33,654 nt of DNA from Longitalea luteola (GCF_017356035.1 NZ_JAFIQX010000021.1:1-33654); one strand, 5' to 3'. Counted from the first letter of the stretch, positions 22,801 through 31,325 are shown. The notes: a model not told the origin generated them from the letters alone. Made by a program: numbers and translations.

Positions 22801-23347
22801 TTCAATTACATATGCCGGTGACCGCTATCCGATGCCGGTTGGTACGCCTTATTACGGTGGCTTATCCAATACCATCACGTATAAGAACTTCCAGCTGGAT
22901 TTTACGTTCCAGTTCCATCATCGCATGGGAAAGACCAACCTGTTCCCATCACCGGTGCCCGTGGGCGGTCTGTTGAACCAGAACACCTCGGTGCTCGATC
23001 GCTGGATGAAACCCGGTGATGTGGCCATGTATCCGGCATACAGAACATCAGGCAATGATTTCAATTACGCTTCTTCTGATGTTACGTGGGGCGATGCTTC
23101 CTTTGCCAAACTGCGTTCAGCCAGTATTGCTTACATGGTGCCCCAGGCGGTGATCAAACGCCTGAAAATGACTGATTGCACCATCTCTGTTCAGGGGCAG
23201 AATTTATTCCTGTTCACCAAAAACAAATACCTGCTCGATCCGGAAACCACCGTCCAGGGCGGCCCTGCCGGCATAGGCACTGGTACCGTCGGTGCCGTAA
23301 TGCCGCCACTGCGCACGATCGTATTTGGTATTAATTGTTCATTTTAA
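19844..23347 (+). CDS. SusC/RagA-family TonB-linked outer membrane transporter with STN domain, locus 2
   Basis: A 1167-residue TonB-dependent importer. It has a long leader (1-57), a signal peptide from M58 (MKLMFIFLTVAFMQVHARG), an STN domain (about 80-150, TLKVKNAPLTQVFREIEKQS), a CarboxypepD_reg-like domain (about 172-240, GRVTAEDGSPLSGATVLV), a plug with PLYIIDGVPFTNF and ILKDADATSIYGSRGANGV, then the barrel ending FGINCSF. The leader contains two 11-residue copies of an RRS-type repeat encoded by a 22-bp DNA repeat. The MQKTAL start is preferred because it matches other SusC leaders and lies 180 bp past fecR2; M58 is the alternative. SusD2 starts 11 bp after the stop codon. Confidence 0.95.
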   Translation: MQKTALTRRSPGEGVSSGRRSFSEGERYETRTDPAITVTGKATGSANQGTGKKLLCVMKLMFIFLTVAFMQVHARGLSQTITLKVKNAPLTQVFREIEKQSGFIFIYGKSMIEKEAPVNLQVANASLTDVLNLCFRNLSITYTIEENKYIVVRPRPAPAAPPVVQAAARNPYGDPIRGRVTAEDGSPLSGATVLVKNTNVTGLTDVKGVFMVNVNEGDVLVISFVGYESQEIKINRRIINEYTSNVAFANGRDNAGYLGVRLKPKKSMLDETVVIAYGTTTLRKSTGSVSSVTAEEIRKQPVANPLAALPGRVSGAVIAQNNGLPGSGIQIQIRGQGSLSQGEIPLYIIDGVPFTNFNGGIPATDNLNAFGISGANGGVSPFSMINPNDIERIDILKDADATSIYGSRGANGVVLITTKKGKAGKTMVQANFYHGFGKVNRFMPMLNLQQYLAMRREAFANGNQTPTAATAPDLLVWDTTKSTDWQKFLIGGTARTTDAQTTISGGTGGTRFLFNAAYHRETTVFPGDDESKRLSFRVNADHSAAGGRFNIGVMAAYANDITNMIDADLSSAYNLPPNLPLYNADGSLYWYSGFTNPLGRLKKRYKGNGNNLISNLTLRYSLLPGLNLKASLGYTRTQLDQKRVNPYSSDNPTSTQGSYAYFANNVASNYIIEPTVDYTRKLGAGKLTALAGATFQSNTADGFSITGRNYSNEDLLETMTAAGTLQASYNNVQRYKYAAGFGRLNYDWKGKYIVNANFRRDGSSRFAPANRFSNYGSIGAAWVFSEEQFVRDHVSFISFGKLRASIGTSGNDQISNYLYLNLYNAGTPLLGNGTLNPSPVLPNDDIKWEARKKYEVALDLGFFKDRLLLTANYYRSRSGNQISSISMPTQMGLNARTVNIPATIDNNGVEIDLRSTNIKTKALEWKTSLNITFYNNKLVEWSGLELSFDPSAYIIGKPVNVSQLYRFIGIDPATGIARYEDKDGNGSITYAGDRYPMPVGTPYYGGLSNTITYKNFQLDFTFQFHHRMGKTNLFPSPVPVGGLLNQNTSVLDRWMKPGDVAMYPAYRTSGNDFNYASSDVTWGDASFAKLRSASIAYMVPQAVIKRLKMTDCTISVQGQNLFLFTKNKYLLDPETTVQGGPAGIGTGTVGAVMPPLRTIVFGINCSF
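19865..19919. repeat. Two in-frame copies of a CGCCG...GAAGGCG repeat in the susC2 leader
   Basis: Copies at 19865-19886 and 19898-19919 share CGCCG at the left and CGAAGGCG at the right and differ mainly in the middle. They are 33 bp apart, so the frame is kept and the protein reads RRSPGEG then RRSFSEGE. The ends are partly self-complementary (CGCC against GGCG). A similar CTTCGCCGAAG palindrome lies in the 4401-4876 gap. Confidence 0.65.
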
Positions 23348-23358
23348 GCCTTTAGATC

Positions 23359-24732
23359 ATGATTCGTAAAAGATCGATACAACTATATTCCGCGATAACA
23401 GCCATGGCGTTATCCGCGTTCTTATCATCCTGTAAAAAGTTTACCGAGATCGGGGCGCCGCCTACGCAGGTAGATGCCTCGGCTGCATTTGCCAGTGATG
23501 TCTCCGCTTCCAGCGCCGTAATGGGACTGTACACCGGCAACCCTATCAACCAGCCGCTGGTCGGCTGGACAATGTACCCCGGGATGTCGGCCGATGATGT
23601 ACAGTATAATTCGCCCAGCGCAGAATTGGAGGCGTATGAAAACAATACCATCTCCATTAACAGTACTACGAATGCCAATTTCTGGTATTACAACTATCAG
23701 TTCCTGCGGAACGTCAATTACGCCATTGACGGCCTGACGGCTTCTAACGCGTTGACACCTTCCCTCCGGAACCAGTTACTGGGCGAAGCAAAATCCCTGC
23801 GGGCTTTTGTGTTATTTGAACTCGTGAATATGTTTGGTGATGTGCCCATGCCGCTTAGCAGCAACGACCTCGAGAATGCTTTTCTGCCCCGTACGCCCGC
23901 GAACGAAGTATGGGCCCAGATCATTAGAGATCTGAAAGAAGCACAGTCTTTGTTACCGGAAAATTATGTGGGTTCTTTCCGGGCCCGCATCAATAAATGG
24001 GCGGCTACCAGCTTGCTGGCAAGAGCCTATTTGTATAATAAAGAATACGCCCATGCAGAAGCAGAAGCTGCAAAAGTGATCGATTCAAAGCTCTACAGCC
24101 TGCCGGCACCTGCCGCTGCCTTTGTCAACACCAGCAATGAGATCATCTGGCAAATAACCAATACCACCGGTATCAGCACGTATGGCGCCAACTATAACTC
24201 GGCTGCCAACGTGTTGCCCGCTTACAGTCTGTACGATACGCTGTACCGTTCATTCGAAACAGGCGACCTGCGTAAAGCCAACTGGACCTCCGATACCACG
24301 GCAAGCGGTGTTACCTATCACCGGGTAACCAAGTATAAAACCAGGTCAGGCACCACCGGTAATGAGTATATGGTCGCATTGCGGTTTGCCGAGCTGTTCC
24401 TGATCAGGGGGGAAGCCCGCGCACAACAGGATAAACTTACTGAGGCGCGACAGGATCTGGACAGTGTACGCAGCCGTGCCGGGTTGGCCAAATTGTCTAC
24501 TACGTTAAGCAAAGACGAGCTGTTGCTGGCGATTGAACAGGAAAGAAAAGTGGAGTTGTTCGGCGAATGGGGCCATCGCTGGTTCGATCTGAAACGTACC
24601 GGCCGGGCAGCTGCCGTCATCGGCGGACAAAAAAAGAACACCTGGAAGAATACCGCCGTGCTGTATCCCATACCCGATGCGCAAAGGCTGATCAATACCA
24701 ACCTTTCGCAGAATGAGGGCTATGATAAATGA
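23359..24732 (+). CDS. SusD/RagB-family nutrient-binding lipoprotein, locus 2
   Basis: A 457-residue surface lipoprotein partner of SusC2. The lipobox ends at C25 in AFLSSCKKF. The N-terminal SusD half has YNYQFLRNVNYAIDGL, then LLGEAKSLRAFVLFELVNMFGDVPMPL, a classic SusD motif. The C-terminal part has MVALRFAELFLIRGEARAQQ, ARQDLDSVRSRAGLA, and ERKVELFGEWGHRWFDLKRTGR, the hallmark of the RagB/SusD tail. It lies 11 bp after susC2 and is surely co-transcribed. It belongs to the common SusD type, unlike the SusD-like 2 type of locus 1, so the two loci probably serve different substrates. Confidence 0.95.
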   Translation: MIRKRSIQLYSAITAMALSAFLSSCKKFTEIGAPPTQVDASAAFASDVSASSAVMGLYTGNPINQPLVGWTMYPGMSADDVQYNSPSAELEAYENNTISINSTTNANFWYYNYQFLRNVNYAIDGLTASNALTPSLRNQLLGEAKSLRAFVLFELVNMFGDVPMPLSSNDLENAFLPRTPANEVWAQIIRDLKEAQSLLPENYVGSFRARINKWAATSLLARAYLYNKEYAHAEAEAAKVIDSKLYSLPAPAAAFVNTSNEIIWQITNTTGISTYGANYNSAANVLPAYSLYDTLYRSFETGDLRKANWTSDTTASGVTYHRVTKYKTRSGTTGNEYMVALRFAELFLIRGEARAQQDKLTEARQDLDSVRSRAGLAKLSTTLSKDELLLAIEQERKVELFGEWGHRWFDLKRTGRAAAVIGGQKKNTWKNTAVLYPIPDAQRLINTNLSQNEGYDK

Positions 24733-24749
24733 TGTGATAATAAAATACA

Positions 24750-24859
24750 GTTACAGGTTGCAGGTTTCAGGTTACAAGGTAACGTGGAACTCACGGGTCT
24801 TGTAACACATGTAACCCCTGTAACCTGTAACTTGTAACCTGCAACATGAAACCTGTAAA
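24750..24859. repeat. Inverted heptamer arrays in the susD2-TlpA gap
   Basis: The left arm is gttacag, gttgcag, gtttcag, gttacaa (24750-24777). The right arm is ctgtaac, ctgtaac, ttgtaac, ctgcaac, atgaaac, ctgtaaa (24818-24859). Perfect inverted matches include 24768-24778 with 24831-24841 (11 bp) and 24757-24766 with 24836-24845 (10 bp). The hairpin lies between two genes of one operon and could reduce read-through into the thioredoxin gene. Confidence 0.8.
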
Positions 24860-24882
24860 CTATAAACGAAATAACCGATAAC

Positions 24883-26346
24883 ATGAAGAACAGAATATTA
24901 CTGTCAATATCAATAATGACCCTGTTCATAGGAGGGACCTATGCGCAAAATCGTAAGGACACTACCAGTCAATACTACTACCGGTTAGCTACTTCCAAAG
25001 TGGCGGCCGACAGGGAGCTGGTCACCGGTAAGTCGTACGAGCTGTTACAAAGTAAAAAGGAAAGCGACTGGATGTTATCGATGCAGCTTTTTAATGTGCT
25101 TAAAAAGAAAGCCACCAGCGATTCCATCCTGGCCATTATCAAAACCCGTTTCCCCGGCGGCCTGTACTGGCGCGGCGAAGAAGTGGCAGCTATCTACGAC
25201 GCCGCGACCGGGGCTGAAAAAGAAGCCGCTTATAAGAAATGGTTGAAGAAATATCCCATCAACAAATTTGAAGGCAGCAGGATCGTGTACGACTATGCCG
25301 CCAATAGCGTAGCCAGCGCCTATGCCGAGGAAAAGAACGTTAAAAAAGCATTGTATTATGCCGATCAGGGACAAACGCCTGCCTGGAAAGGCGAAGCCTG
25401 GGCCGCTGTGGCGCAAAAACTTGAAAAGCACGGTTACATAAACGAAGCGCTGGCCTTATACAAAAAAGCAGCAGCCAATTCCTATGCTTTTAGAACCACC
25501 CGTACCAAAGAAGAAGGCGCCGGCTTTGCTGCAATGGGGTATAGAGGGTATTGCACTTCCATTGCCCGCTGCCTGTTGAAAAAAAACAATACCGACAGTG
25601 CACTGGCCTACATCCAGAAAGCATATACAGCCGACAAAAAGCCTTCTGCCTATGTAAATCAAACATACATAGAGATCCTGCAGGCAATGGGCCGCGATAA
25701 GGAAGCATACGAAAAAGCAGATGAGATCGTACAGGGTGGAGAAGCCGATAACAAGTTCAGGGAAGTGCACAAGGGCCTGTATGAAAAATTGAACGCAGGC
25801 GGTAAGCCGTATGCGGAGTATATGAAGGAAGTACAGGCAGCGGTCACTAAAAAGGTCATTGCCAATCTAAAGAACACCATCATTAACACCCCATCACCAG
25901 CATGGGTATTGAAAGATGTGAATGGCAATACCGTAAGTTCAGAAAGCCTGAAAGGAAAAATAGTAGTGCTCGATTTCTGGGCAACCTGGTGCGGTCCCTG
26001 TAAGCGGTCATTTCCCGCTATGCAAATGGCCGTGAACAAATATAAAGATAACCCTGATGTACAATTCCTTTTTATTCATACCTGGGAGAAAGGCGCGGGG
26101 GATGCCACTGCAGCAGCAAAGAAGTATATAGAGGATAACAAATTTGATTTCCGCGTACTGATGGACCTGAAAGATGAAAACGGTTCCAATAAAGTGGTGG
26201 AAGACTTCGGTATTTCAGGTATTCCAACCAAATTCATTTTGGATAAGAACGGTAATATCCGTTTCAAGGTGACCGGTTTCACGGGGACCGATGAAGCGGC
26301 CGTTGAAGAATTGAGTGCCATGATTGAGATGATAGAAAAGTCATAA
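24883..26346 (+). CDS. TlpA-like thioredoxin-fold lipid- or periplasm-facing oxidoreductase with N-terminal helical repeats
   Basis: A 487-residue exported protein. The N-terminal signal peptide is MKNRILLSISIMTLFIGG with likely cleavage after TYA. Residues about 25-330 are helical and TPR-like (EAWAAVAQKLEKHGYINEALALYKKA, ARCLLKKNNTDSALAYIQKAY). From about 340 there is a TlpA/AhpC-type thioredoxin domain with the active site W369-C370-G-P-C373 and the cis-proline loop GIPTKFI. Members reduce or isomerise disulfides in the periplasm. Its place as last gene of the sigma-FecR-SusC-SusD operon suggests a task linked to the imported substrate or its receptors. The strong terminator at 26434-26481 ends the operon. 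Confidence 0.9.
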   Translation: MKNRILLSISIMTLFIGGTYAQNRKDTTSQYYYRLATSKVAADRELVTGKSYELLQSKKESDWMLSMQLFNVLKKKATSDSILAIIKTRFPGGLYWRGEEVAAIYDAATGAEKEAAYKKWLKKYPINKFEGSRIVYDYAANSVASAYAEEKNVKKALYYADQGQTPAWKGEAWAAVAQKLEKHGYINEALALYKKAAANSYAFRTTRTKEEGAGFAAMGYRGYCTSIARCLLKKNNTDSALAYIQKAYTADKKPSAYVNQTYIEILQAMGRDKEAYEKADEIVQGGEADNKFREVHKGLYEKLNAGGKPYAEYMKEVQAAVTKKVIANLKNTIINTPSPAWVLKDVNGNTVSSESLKGKIVVLDFWATWCGPCKRSFPAMQMAVNKYKDNPDVQFLFIHTWEKGAGDATAAAKKYIEDNKFDFRVLMDLKDENGSNKVVEDFGISGIPTKFILDKNGNIRFKVTGFTGTDEAAVEELSAMIEMIEKS

Positions 26347-26708
26347 ATTGATTGTCTTTACTTGCAAGAATGAAATTAGCTGTGATAATTAGCTAATGTG
26401 ATAATTTAATACAGTAGCTTGTATTATAAACTTAAGTGATTGTGGTTGACAAGTATAGGTCAATCGCAATCACTTTTTTTTGGTAGCCATTCGCGAGCAC
26501 TGCAAAAGATTTTGAATGACGGATTGAAGCCCTGCTAGCTACTTCCTACCAGCCACTAGCATCTTAGGTATATGCTTTGCATATATAACCCAGCTTTCCA
26601 AACCAGACTCCACACTTAAAAAATAACTCTCATTGATCCTTTGCAGCGCATCGAACGTGTTGCAGGTGTTTTCTTATTACTGGTAAACCACTTAAAAAGA
26701 ATTATGTT
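26347..26708. other. Gap between locus 2 and the sugar dehydrogenase
   Basis: No gene. After the TlpA stop there is a short 8-bp-type word patch (gataatta, gctaatgt, gataattt) at 26383-26409 and the operon terminator. A heptamer patch (ctgctag, ctacttc, ctaccag, ccactag) lies near 26534-26562. No clear TAnnTTTG box is found for the dehydrogenase gene. Confidence 0.55.
26434..26481 (+). terminator. Strong rho-independent terminator of the locus 2 operon
   Basis: A 17-bp stem (26434-26450 with 26459-26475, only two G-T wobbles) with an 8-nt loop is followed by a run of eight T. It lies about 90 bp past the thioredoxin gene stop. Confidence 0.9.
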
Positions 26709-28088
26709 ATGAGAGTCATTTTCATTGACAAAATTGGCTGCTTTTTGCTGGCGGCAGGTTTCTTTGCATTGATCGTTGCAGGTTGTAAAAAACAGGACAG
26801 ACCGGCAGGCAGAGAAGACGAGGTTGATATACAGTTGATTGCTGACAACTTCGTATCGCCCATCGGCCTGGTTTCACCCCCGGATGACAGTAAACGGCTT
26901 TTTGTAATTGATCAGGTTGGAACGATATGGATCGTTGATAAAGACAGGAATAAGCTCGCTACACCGTTTATTGATCTAACGAGTAAAATGGTACCACTGA
27001 ATACTGCTTTTGATGAACGTGGTTTGTTAGGACTGGCTTTTCATCCCAATTATGCAGGCAATGGATTGTTCTATGTTTATTATCAGCTACCGCCTCGTCC
27101 GGGCGGTCCGCAACCCGGTGTTAATTGGAATAATTTGAGCCGGATCTCCGAATTCAGGGTATCGGCAAATGCAAACGTGGCTGATGTAAATTCAGAAAGA
27201 GTGGTGTTGGAATGGGACGATCCGCAGTTTAATCATAATGGCGGAACGCTGGTGTTTGGTCCGGATAACTACCTCTACATTTCGGTAGGTGATGGCGGCG
27301 CTGCCAATGATGTTGCGCCCGGCCACGTACAGGACTGGTATGCAGTGAACGCCGGCGGCAATGCACAAAATGTAGATTCCAATCTGTTAGGAAAGATCCT
27401 CCGTATCGATGTGAATGGAAGTCCCTATAATATACCTGCCGATAATCCATTTGTGGGCAGGAACGGAAGAGATGAAATTTATGCCTATGGACTCCGCAAT
27501 CCTTACCGCATGTCGTTCGATATGGGCGGTTCGCACATGTTGATCGCAGGTGACGCCGGTCAGGTTTTGTGGGAAGAGATCAGTGTGATACGAAGAGGCG
27601 GCAATTACGGATGGAATGTAAAAGAAGGCACACACTGTTTTAATGCAGCAAATAATGACACTGTTCTGGCATCCTGTCCGTCTGTTGATATTCTCGGTAA
27701 CCCGTTGATCGATCCGGTGATAGAATTGAGTAATGCGGCCAACCCGGCCGGTGGCAGGGCTACTACCATCATTGGCGGACATGTATACAGGGGCAAAGAT
27801 CTCAAGGGCTGGAATGGCAGGTACATCTTTGGTACTTTTTCACAATCGTTTACCACGCCTAATGGCGAGCTGTTTGCAGCAAGAACATCCGGCGCTGGTT
27901 CATGGAATTATAATGAAGTATTATTGAAAAGCCATCCGGAGGATATCGGTTATTATTTGCGCGGGTTCGGTCAGGACAATGACGGAGAAATATACCTTAC
28001 TGTTTCTTCCGTAGGCGGCCTGACAGGTAATACCGGAAAAGTTTTCAAGATCGTTCCGGTCAATGACAAAAACGGTGATGGTTATTGA
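26709..28088 (+). CDS. PQQ-dependent sugar dehydrogenase (glucose/sorbosone dehydrogenase family), lipoprotein
   Basis: A 459-residue protein of the six-bladed beta-propeller soluble glucose/sorbosone dehydrogenase family, which oxidises sugars with pyrroloquinoline quinone. Visible landmarks: lipobox LIVAGC with C26, ERGLLGLAFHPNY, the conserved NHNGGTLVFGPDNYLYISVGDGG segment containing the catalytic-type His, AYGLRNPYRMSFD (PQQ-binding Arg region), RRGGNYGWNVKEG and GHVYRG. It is anchored outside the cytoplasm. No pqq synthesis genes are present here, so the cofactor would come from elsewhere, as is common in Bacteroidota. It is a single-gene unit closed by a perfect terminator at 28164-28195. 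Confidence 0.9.
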   Translation: MRVIFIDKIGCFLLAAGFFALIVAGCKKQDRPAGREDEVDIQLIADNFVSPIGLVSPPDDSKRLFVIDQVGTIWIVDKDRNKLATPFIDLTSKMVPLNTAFDERGLLGLAFHPNYAGNGLFYVYYQLPPRPGGPQPGVNWNNLSRISEFRVSANANVADVNSERVVLEWDDPQFNHNGGTLVFGPDNYLYISVGDGGAANDVAPGHVQDWYAVNAGGNAQNVDSNLLGKILRIDVNGSPYNIPADNPFVGRNGRDEIYAYGLRNPYRMSFDMGGSHMLIAGDAGQVLWEEISVIRRGGNYGWNVKEGTHCFNAANNDTVLASCPSVDILGNPLIDPVIELSNAANPAGGRATTIIGGHVYRGKDLKGWNGRYIFGTFSQSFTTPNGELFAARTSGAGSWNYNEVLLKSHPEDIGYYLRGFGQDNDGEIYLTVSSVGGLTGNTGKVFKIVPVNDKNGDGY

Positions 28089-28163
28089 TCTGTAATATAA
28101 TCCGCAGCGTTGCTTGCTTCTTTGTAGAGAGATGTACCCAAAGGTAACAGATCTCTTGTGTAT

Positions 28164-28195
28164 TAAAGGCCGCAATTGCGGCCTTTACTTTTTTT
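28164..28195 (+). terminator. Perfect rho-independent terminator after the sugar dehydrogenase
   Basis: A 24-bp perfect palindrome (28164-28187, TAAAGGCCGCAA against TTGCGGCCTTTA) is followed by C and a T-run (28189-28195). It lies 75 bp past the stop codon. Confidence 0.92.
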
Positions 28196-28203
28196 AACCT
28201 CCC

Positions 28204-28211
28204 TAATTTTG
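28204..28211 (+). promoter_or_regulatory. -7 promoter box for the sigma-54 activator gene
   Basis: TAATTTTG, an exact TAnnTTTG match followed by C, lies 14 bp before the ATG at 28226, implying a very short leader. The expected -33 position overlaps the terminator and has no TTTG. Confidence 0.4.
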
Positions 28212-28225
28212 CATAAATTCCCTTC

Positions 28226-30340
28226 ATGAAAAAGGCCACATCTCCCGACACAATAATGCCCGTTGCTTCTGTTGCAGCTCTTGAACAGGAAAGAAAGATA
28301 TTATTGGACCTGGGAAATGATCTCACCCGCGTTCGCGACAAAAGCGACCTGATCGCGCTTTTTTCAAACCGCCTGAAAGGACTTTTTTACTTTACACACG
28401 CCATTGTTACACTTATTGATCATAATAGCGAAACCATTAGCGCATTGCTGTATGACATCGAGACTTCGCCCATACAAAAACATCCGGGTTATCTGAAACT
28501 GTTCAGTTCCCGTTTTTCTATCAATAATTCGTTCATGAAGACGGCCCTGGAAGCGAAGGGCCCTGTGTCTTTCTTGTTGGAGGAGGTGAAGGACCAGCCA
28601 AAAAGCCCTTCCTTCCTTAAAGTGAATTATGAAGGCGGTATCAGGGAGATCTTAATGACAAAGCTGCAAAATGCAGAAAAGCCACTTGGTTTTATCCATA
28701 TCTATTCGGATAAGGTGGGCAGCTTTACCAATGAATTCAGGAGCATCATGAACGGTATTGCTCCTCAGTTATCCAGTGCGGTAACTAACATTCTTAAGAA
28801 TGAGGACATACTTAATAAAGAAAAAGAAAAATCCTTTCTGCTCGACTTCAGCATTGCTATTGCACAGGTGAAAACAAAAGCCGACCTGCAAACCGCAATT
28901 ATCACGGGCCTCGATAATTTACTGCATACAAACCTTGCAATGATCCGGGTAATTGACGATGATGGCTTTCACCTGAGCCCGTTCATGTTCGATAAAACAT
29001 TATTTGCCAATGTGCGATCGAACTTTGAGGAAATGTCGAACGACAGGATCACCGTCCAGGAAACGTATACAGCGCAGGTGCTGGCCAGCAGGGATGGACT
29101 GGTATTCAATGTAGAAGAAGAATTAAAGAGCGGCAACGAGTACGCGAAATTATGGAATACGACCGGTCTGAAGAATATGTACAGTCTTCCCCTACGGGTA
29201 GGGGATAGGAATATCGGCACTATCTGGCTGTTGGCAGACCGGTTGAGCAAATTGATGCTGAAAGGCATTTGTGCGCAAATCTCCATAGCTATTGCCAATA
29301 TACAGGCGAATGAAAAGTTACTGGCCTATAAAAAGCAGCTGGAAGTAGAAAATGACTATCTGAAAGAACAGATCAGCACCATTTATAATTTTTCTGAAAT
29401 TGTTGGCAGTGGTGACAAGATGCAACAGGTCTACCGCCTGATGTCGCTGGTGGCAGACTCTAATTCTACGGTGTTGGTGCTGGGCGAAACGGGCAGCGGC
29501 AAGGAACTTATTGCCAGGGCAATTCATAATGCGTCGCCACGCAGGGATAAGCTCATGGTAAAAGTGAATTGCGCAGCATTGCCGGCCAATCTCATCGAAA
29601 GTGAATTGTTCGGCCATGAACGCGGCGCGTTTACAGGCGCTTTTGACCGGCGCATCGGTAAATTTGAGCTGGCCAATCAAAGTACCATCTTTCTGGATGA
29701 AATAGGCGAGTTGCCGCTGGAGGCGCAGTCGAAATTATTACGGGTGATCCAGGAGCGGGAAGTGGAGCGCTTGGGCGGTAAGCTAACGATAAAGGTTGAT
29801 GTGCGGTTAATTGCTGCCACTAACAGAAATCTGGAAGAAGAAGTAAAAGCCGGCCGCTTCCGGGCCGACCTGTATTACCGCCTGAATGTATTTCCCATAC
29901 ACCTGCCGCCATTGCGCGACCGGCCCGAGGATATAGAACCGCTGATAAACTTTTTTGTGGCGAAGTATAACAAGAATACCAGCAGAAAGATCAGGAAGAT
30001 AAAACCCACAGTGATACAGCAATTGAAAAGTTATACCTGGCCGGGCAATGTAAGAGAGCTGGAGCATTTGATAGAACGCAGCGTGCTGCTCACTACCGAC
30101 GGTGTGTTGAACGATGTGTATATACCCCGGCATAATGAAACCGGGAAACAGGAACCGGCGCAACTGTTAAACCGTTCACTCGAAGAAGTGGAACGCGGTT
30201 ATATTATCGAAGTACTGAAGCGATGCACCGGCAAGATCTCCGGTCCCGGCGGCGCAGCAGAAATTCTCGATATCCCGGGCAATACCTTACATTCAAAAAT
30301 GAAAAAATTAGGCATTACCAAAGCCGATTATTTTGGTTGA
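28226..30340 (+). CDS. Sigma-54-dependent transcriptional activator with two GAF domains
   Basis: A 704-residue enhancer-binding protein. Two GAF-type sensor domains occupy about residues 20-190 and 200-360, followed by a short coiled linker ([15 protein letters not shown]). The AAA+ domain follows: Walker A GETGSGKE at 420-427, the sigma-54-contacting GAFTGA loop at 467-472, a Walker B-type FLDEIGEL, and [14 protein letters not shown] with the arginine finger region [15 protein letters not shown]-terminal Fis-type helix-turn-helix lies at about 655-704 ([21 protein letters not shown]). All parts needed for ATP-driven open-complex formation are present. There is no receiver domain, so the GAF domains probably sense a small molecule. 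The likely target is the SDR gene directly downstream. Confidence 0.95.
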   Translation: MKKATSPDTIMPVASVAALEQERKILLDLGNDLTRVRDKSDLIALFSNRLKGLFYFTHAIVTLIDHNSETISALLYDIETSPIQKHPGYLKLFSSRFSINNSFMKTALEAKGPVSFLLEEVKDQPKSPSFLKVNYEGGIREILMTKLQNAEKPLGFIHIYSDKVGSFTNEFRSIMNGIAPQLSSAVTNILKNEDILNKEKEKSFLLDFSIAIAQVKTKADLQTAIITGLDNLLHTNLAMIRVIDDDGFHLSPFMFDKTLFANVRSNFEEMSNDRITVQETYTAQVLASRDGLVFNVEEELKSGNEYAKLWNTTGLKNMYSLPLRVGDRNIGTIWLLADRLSKLMLKGICAQISIAIANIQANEKLLAYKKQLEVENDYLKEQISTIYNFSEIVGSGDKMQQVYRLMSLVADSNSTVLVLGETGSGKELIARAIHNASPRRDKLMVKVNCAALPANLIESELFGHERGAFTGAFDRRIGKFELANQSTIFLDEIGELPLEAQSKLLRVIQEREVERLGGKLTIKVDVRLIAATNRNLEEEVKAGRFRADLYYRLNVFPIHLPPLRDRPEDIEPLINFFVAKYNKNTSRKIRKIKPTVIQQLKSYTWPGNVRELEHLIERSVLLTTDGVLNDVYIPRHNETGKQEPAQLLNRSLEEVERGYIIEVLKRCTGKISGPGGAAEILDIPGNTLHSKMKKLGITKADYFG

Positions 30341-30349
30341 TCCCGCCCA

Positions 30350-30419
30350 TTGCATATTGTCAATTGTCTATTGTTTATTGCCTATTGCCTATTGCCTATT
30401 GTTTATTGTTTATTGTCTT
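30350..30419. repeat. Ten exact-phase heptamers downstream of the sigma-54 activator
   Basis: Reads ttgcata, ttgtcaa, ttgtcta, ttgttta, ttgccta (three times), ttgttta (twice), ttgtctt without a phase break. A single arm with no inverted partner. Confidence 0.8.
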
Positions 30420-30434
30420 CCTTCCCTTCATTCA

Positions 30435-30470
30435 GTGAAACAGTCAGTGCTTTCACCAAATAAAGTGAAA
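30435..30470 (+). promoter_or_regulatory. Possible activator-binding dyads (UAS) upstream of the SDR gene
   Basis: Three copies of a GTGAAA/TTTCAC motif: GTGAAA at 30435, TTTCAC at 30451 and GTGAAA at 30465, giving two back-to-back dyads with 10- and 8-bp spacers. Centred about 90 bp before the predicted start site, a usual distance for a sigma-54 enhancer. Assignment to the adjacent activator is inferred. Confidence 0.4.
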
Positions 30471-30522
30471 AATTGAACAATCGTTTATTGCCTTTCTGTT
30501 GACTATCAGTAGTTTGATTTAT

Positions 30523-30538
30523 TGGCATTTCATTGGCC
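30523..30538 (+). promoter_or_regulatory. Sigma-54 (-24/-12) promoter for the SDR gene
   Basis: TGGCATTTCATTGGCC matches the TGGCA block perfectly and keeps GG (30524-30525) and GC (30536-30537) exactly 12 bp apart as required; the -12 block reads TGGC instead of TTGC. Transcription would start near 30549, 18 nt before the ATG. Confidence 0.55.
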
Positions 30539-30566
30539 CTGTATGGTAAACTCAAAAAATCAAATT

Positions 30567-31325
30567 ATGAAAATCGTAGTCATCGGGGGCACCGGCCTCA
30601 TCGGAACCAGGGTAGTTAACCAGCTTCGTCAACAGGGCCATGAAGTGATAGCCGCCTCGCCGAATACCGGCATCAACACTATTACAGGAGAAGGGTTAGC
30701 GGACGCTTTGCGCAATACAGATGTAGTGATTGATCTTTCCAATTCACCCTCTTTTGAAGAGAAAGCCGTTATGGAATTCTTCCAGACTTCGGGCCTTAAT
30801 TTGCTGGGCGCCGAGATCAATGCGGGCGTAAAACACCATGTGGCGCTTTCTATTGTGGGTGTAGACCTCATGCAGAATGTTGCTTATATGCGGGCGAAAA
30901 AGGTGCAGGAAGACCTGATCAAACGGTCTGGCGTACCCTACACGATCATCAGGAGCACACAATTCCTCGAGTTCCTCGGCGGTCTTGCCAACCAGGCTAC
31001 AGAAGGCAATGTGGTGAATGTTTCGGATGTTCAGTTTCAGCCGATAGCTGCAGATGATGTAGCGGCTTTTGTAGCGGAAGCGGCACTGGCGATGCCTGCC
31101 AGCAGCACTATAGAGATTGCAGGACCCGAGCGTTCTACGCTGGCTGACTTTATTACCCGTTACCTCAAAGACACAAAAGACCCAAGGACCGTAGCGCCGA
31201 ATAACTACAATCAATATTATGGAGGAACAATTCCGCCAGCAGCCCTGGTACCGGCCGGCAACCAGGCAAAACCGGGCGCTGTGAGCTATGAAAAATGGCT
31301 GCGAGCGCTAACACAAACCGCTTAA
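30567..31325 (+). CDS. NmrA-like NAD(P)-binding SDR family protein
   Basis: A 252-residue atypical short-chain dehydrogenase. The N-terminal dinucleotide site is KIVVIGGTGLIGTRVV (GxxGxxG). It also has DVVIDLSNSPSFEEKA, HHVALSIVGVD, the YMRAKKVQEDLI segment in the active-site position, PYTIIRSTQFLEFL and FQPIAADDVAAFV, all typical of NmrA/NAD-dependent epimerase-like proteins. It may be a redox sensor or a reductase; the substrate is unknown. Start: the frame runs back to 30522 through a TTG inside the predicted promoter, but the ATG at 30567 matches the conserved N-terminus. The adjacent sigma-54 activator and -24/-12 promoter suggest inducible control. Confidence 0.9.
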   Translation: MKIVVIGGTGLIGTRVVNQLRQQGHEVIAASPNTGINTITGEGLADALRNTDVVIDLSNSPSFEEKAVMEFFQTSGLNLLGAEINAGVKHHVALSIVGVDLMQNVAYMRAKKVQEDLIKRSGVPYTIIRSTQFLEFLGGLANQATEGNVVNVSDVQFQPIAADDVAAFVAEAALAMPASSTIEIAGPERSTLADFITRYLKDTKDPRTVAPNNYNQYYGGTIPPAALVPAGNQAKPGAVSYEKWLRALTQTA

